DNA from: Sinohyriopsis cumingii
Taxonomy: Eukaryota > Mollusca > Bivalvia > Unionida > Unionidae
Direction of reading: 5' to 3'
Assembly (NCBI GenBank): GCA_028554795.2
Contig: CM068839.1
Span: forward strand, 88,061,540-88,125,539
Length of the DNA: 64,000 bases
Positions 62,410-64,000 of this stretch are shown here, piece after piece (the stretch's first letter is position 1; each line of letters opens with the position of its first letter). The notes beneath the pieces were generated by a model. It was not told where the DNA came from and did not search any database. It worked only from the letters and a program-made list of their open reading frames with translations. A program made the translations under genes and the position numbers.

Positions 62410-64000
62410 ACTTAAAAGTGTTTAATTCAATTTTTAAATTCACAAAAAATGTGAGAAATACAATAAAACTCAAGAAATCTTTATTTGTTGGTATTCCGCA
62501 GCGTAACAAATGGAACGTAACGCCCAGTGTAATTTCGACAATTTAGAACAAATCTTCATATGCGACAAAAAGATTTCAAAGAAACTATATATGTAATCTT
62601 TACTGGTTCGATCTACAAGTAAATAACTCCAGGATTCAGTTTATGGTGTACATTTCAAAAGGGAAATGGGATGAAATTATCTCGAAGTAATTGTAAGCAA
62701 AGTGTACTAAAAGATTACATAGCTCGCCTCTTTGAAGTAATTATAAACAATGTAATAAACGAGTATGTATCTCAACTATTTGATGTAATTGAAACCAGAG
62801 TATTAAAGCCGAGTAAATATCTCAACTCGTTGAAGTAACTGTATAACTGTAAAAAGAGTAATAAATAAGTATATATCTCAATTCTCTGAAGTAATTGTAA
62901 CCAAAATACAATAAATGATTACATAGCTCATCTCTTCAAGGTAATTGTAACTAGTCTAATAAACTATTACATATCTCAGCTCTTCCAAGCAATTGTTAAC
63001 AAAATGTAATAAATAACAGCTTAGATGACCTCTTCGATGCATTTAATAGTCTTCAGTTTACATAATAAAAACTAATTATCATGCAGGTCAATGGTCTTGG
63101 TGAGTTCAATGAACATCATGTAGAGTGGTTGACCTTGCTCTGTGTTCTTCTCTTGGAGTTGTCGTATGGAAAAGATCATGTCTGTCGTCGACCTGCCTGC
63201 TTTAAAGCCGCACTGGGATTCCAGGTGCACACGGTCCGCCAGCAACTGCAGCCTGTTGAGTATAATGCGAGAATACACTTTGCCAACGATGCTCAGAAGC
63301 GAGATCCCTCTGTAATTATTACAGTTACTGAGGTCGCCATTGTTTTTGTAAACGGTATCTCGCGCATATCTTGGAGGACCGCTCCTTTCCTCCCAGCAGA
63401 GACAAAGTAGCTCATGCAGCAGCTGAAGCAATGTTGGTTTCCCACGTTCGATAGCTTTGGGCGGGATGCTGTCACTACATGGTGCTTTGTCGTTTGGGAC
63501 GGAGTCGATTGCTTTGTTGAGCTCCTCTAAGGTGGGCACTTTGTGGAGCTCCTCTATGGTGGGCAGTTTTTATGCTGCTAGAGCTGCATCGGTGACTGAC
63601 ATTTCTTGGGAGCATAGCTCTGAGTAGTGTTCCACCCATCTGGCCATCTGTTGCTCGCAGTCAGTGATCTCCTCTCCCGTCAGAGATTTCTGGCGGACGA
63701 TCCCTTTCACCATAGGGCCTAGAGCCTTCTTGATATCACAGTACATACCTTGGATGTTTCCGGATTCGGCACTGCGCTGGAGTCCTTCACATAGTTGTTA
63801 CCAGTACTCGTTCGCGCACTGTCTAGCGATGTGTTGGGTGTTGCTTCGAGCGCTTCTGAGATCAGCAAGCATCCGTTCATTAGGGCATTTTTTGTAAGCT
63901 TTGAAGGCTTTTCATTTGTCTTCGATTATTGGTTCTATCCTTGATAGATGTGCGCTGAACTAGTGCCAAACGTGGCCATGGCTGTGCTGTAGATGACACC
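62410..64000. repeat. Unit 35, L type, cut by window end
   Basis: First 1,591 bp of an L unit. It passes the S-deletion point and continues into L-specific sequence, so its type is certain. Shares CTAGAGCTG (63582) with unit 33. Confidence 0.95.
63072..64000 (-). pseudogene. L-type LINE RT fragment, unit 35 (upstream end cut by window)
   Basis: SVPNDKAPCSDS with LSNCNN. The window ends within the STAMATFG linker segment. Confidence 0.84.

Larger units (their letters stand above)
1..64000. repeat. Direct tandem array of 35 satellite units (19 short, 16 long)
   Basis: The whole window is a head-to-tail array with no unrelated sequence between units. Unit starts were located by the recurring block at position 1, which recurs at 1391, 2781, 5180, 6570, 8969 and so on. 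All 19 S units are 1,390 bp and the 15 complete L units are 2,397-2,402 bp; together they tile exactly to 62,409, and a partial L fills the rest. Copies of the same type differ at only a few visible sites each, so the array has been homogenised recently. Both array ends lie outside the window. The layout is that of a complex satellite with a higher-order repeat. A transcribed gene cluster is unlikely because no unit has an open frame longer than 155 codons and the only recognisable coding remnant is broken. Confidence 0.97.

Noticed and set aside
1..64000. CRISPR array or bacterial/phage repeat system
   Set aside because: Repeats are kilobase-sized and directly adjacent with no unique spacers, and the only recognisable coding remnant is a eukaryotic LINE.
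1..64000. Unit lengths as multiples of a ~199-bp nucleosome repeat (7, 12 and 19)
   Set aside because: Any kilobase length fits some nucleosome spacing within 1%, so the match carries no weight without mapping data.

Overview
The window contains no intact gene. From end to end it is one direct tandem array of satellite-like DNA. I count 35 units, all in the same orientation: 19 short units (S), each exactly 1,390 bp, and 16 long units (L) of 2,397-2,402 bp, the last cut by the window end. Unit phase is arbitrary; I start each unit at the block that begins at position 1. The order is S S L S L S S L S S L S L, then strictly alternating S and L to the end. The dominant higher-order period is therefore S+L, about 3,789-3,792 bp. 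An S+S+L block of 5,179 bp occurs in the left 20 kb.

Each unit has four parts: (1) a 5' block of about 220 bp in two versions, alpha (found after an S tail) and beta (found after an L tail); (2) a 352-bp nested minisatellite of seven 48-56 bp copies built on a GTAATTGTAAC-like core; (3) on the minus strand, a dead fragment of a non-LTR (LINE-type) retrotransposon reverse transcriptase; (4) a tail of about 140 bp with a short CA-rich stretch. L units also have about 1,017 bp that S units lack: about 400 bp of further upstream retrotransposon coding sequence, then about 600 bp of AT-rich DNA of unknown origin. Because the extra LINE sequence continues colinearly from the shared LINE part, the L structure is the ancestral one and S carries a deletion. 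S also has a 10-bp tandem duplication and a 2-bp difference that break the reading frame differently from L.

The organism is a eukaryote, most probably an animal, because the reverse transcriptase fragment resembles LINE elements that are abundant in many metazoans. The species cannot be read from the sequence. The short open frames on both strands are by-products of the repeat and nothing supports them as genes. No tRNA, rRNA, CRISPR, bacterial operon, or telomeric repeat was seen.

The interest lies in the array's history, which variant sites record: a retrotransposon fragment was captured into a monomer, the monomer split into L and S, an L-S dimer was amplified, a mapped S/S exchange created double-S blocks, one of these apparently collapsed, a local conversion tract moved L sequence into an S unit, and a roughly 7.58-kb superperiod arose in the right half. 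All copies were compared by eye, so small differences may have been missed.
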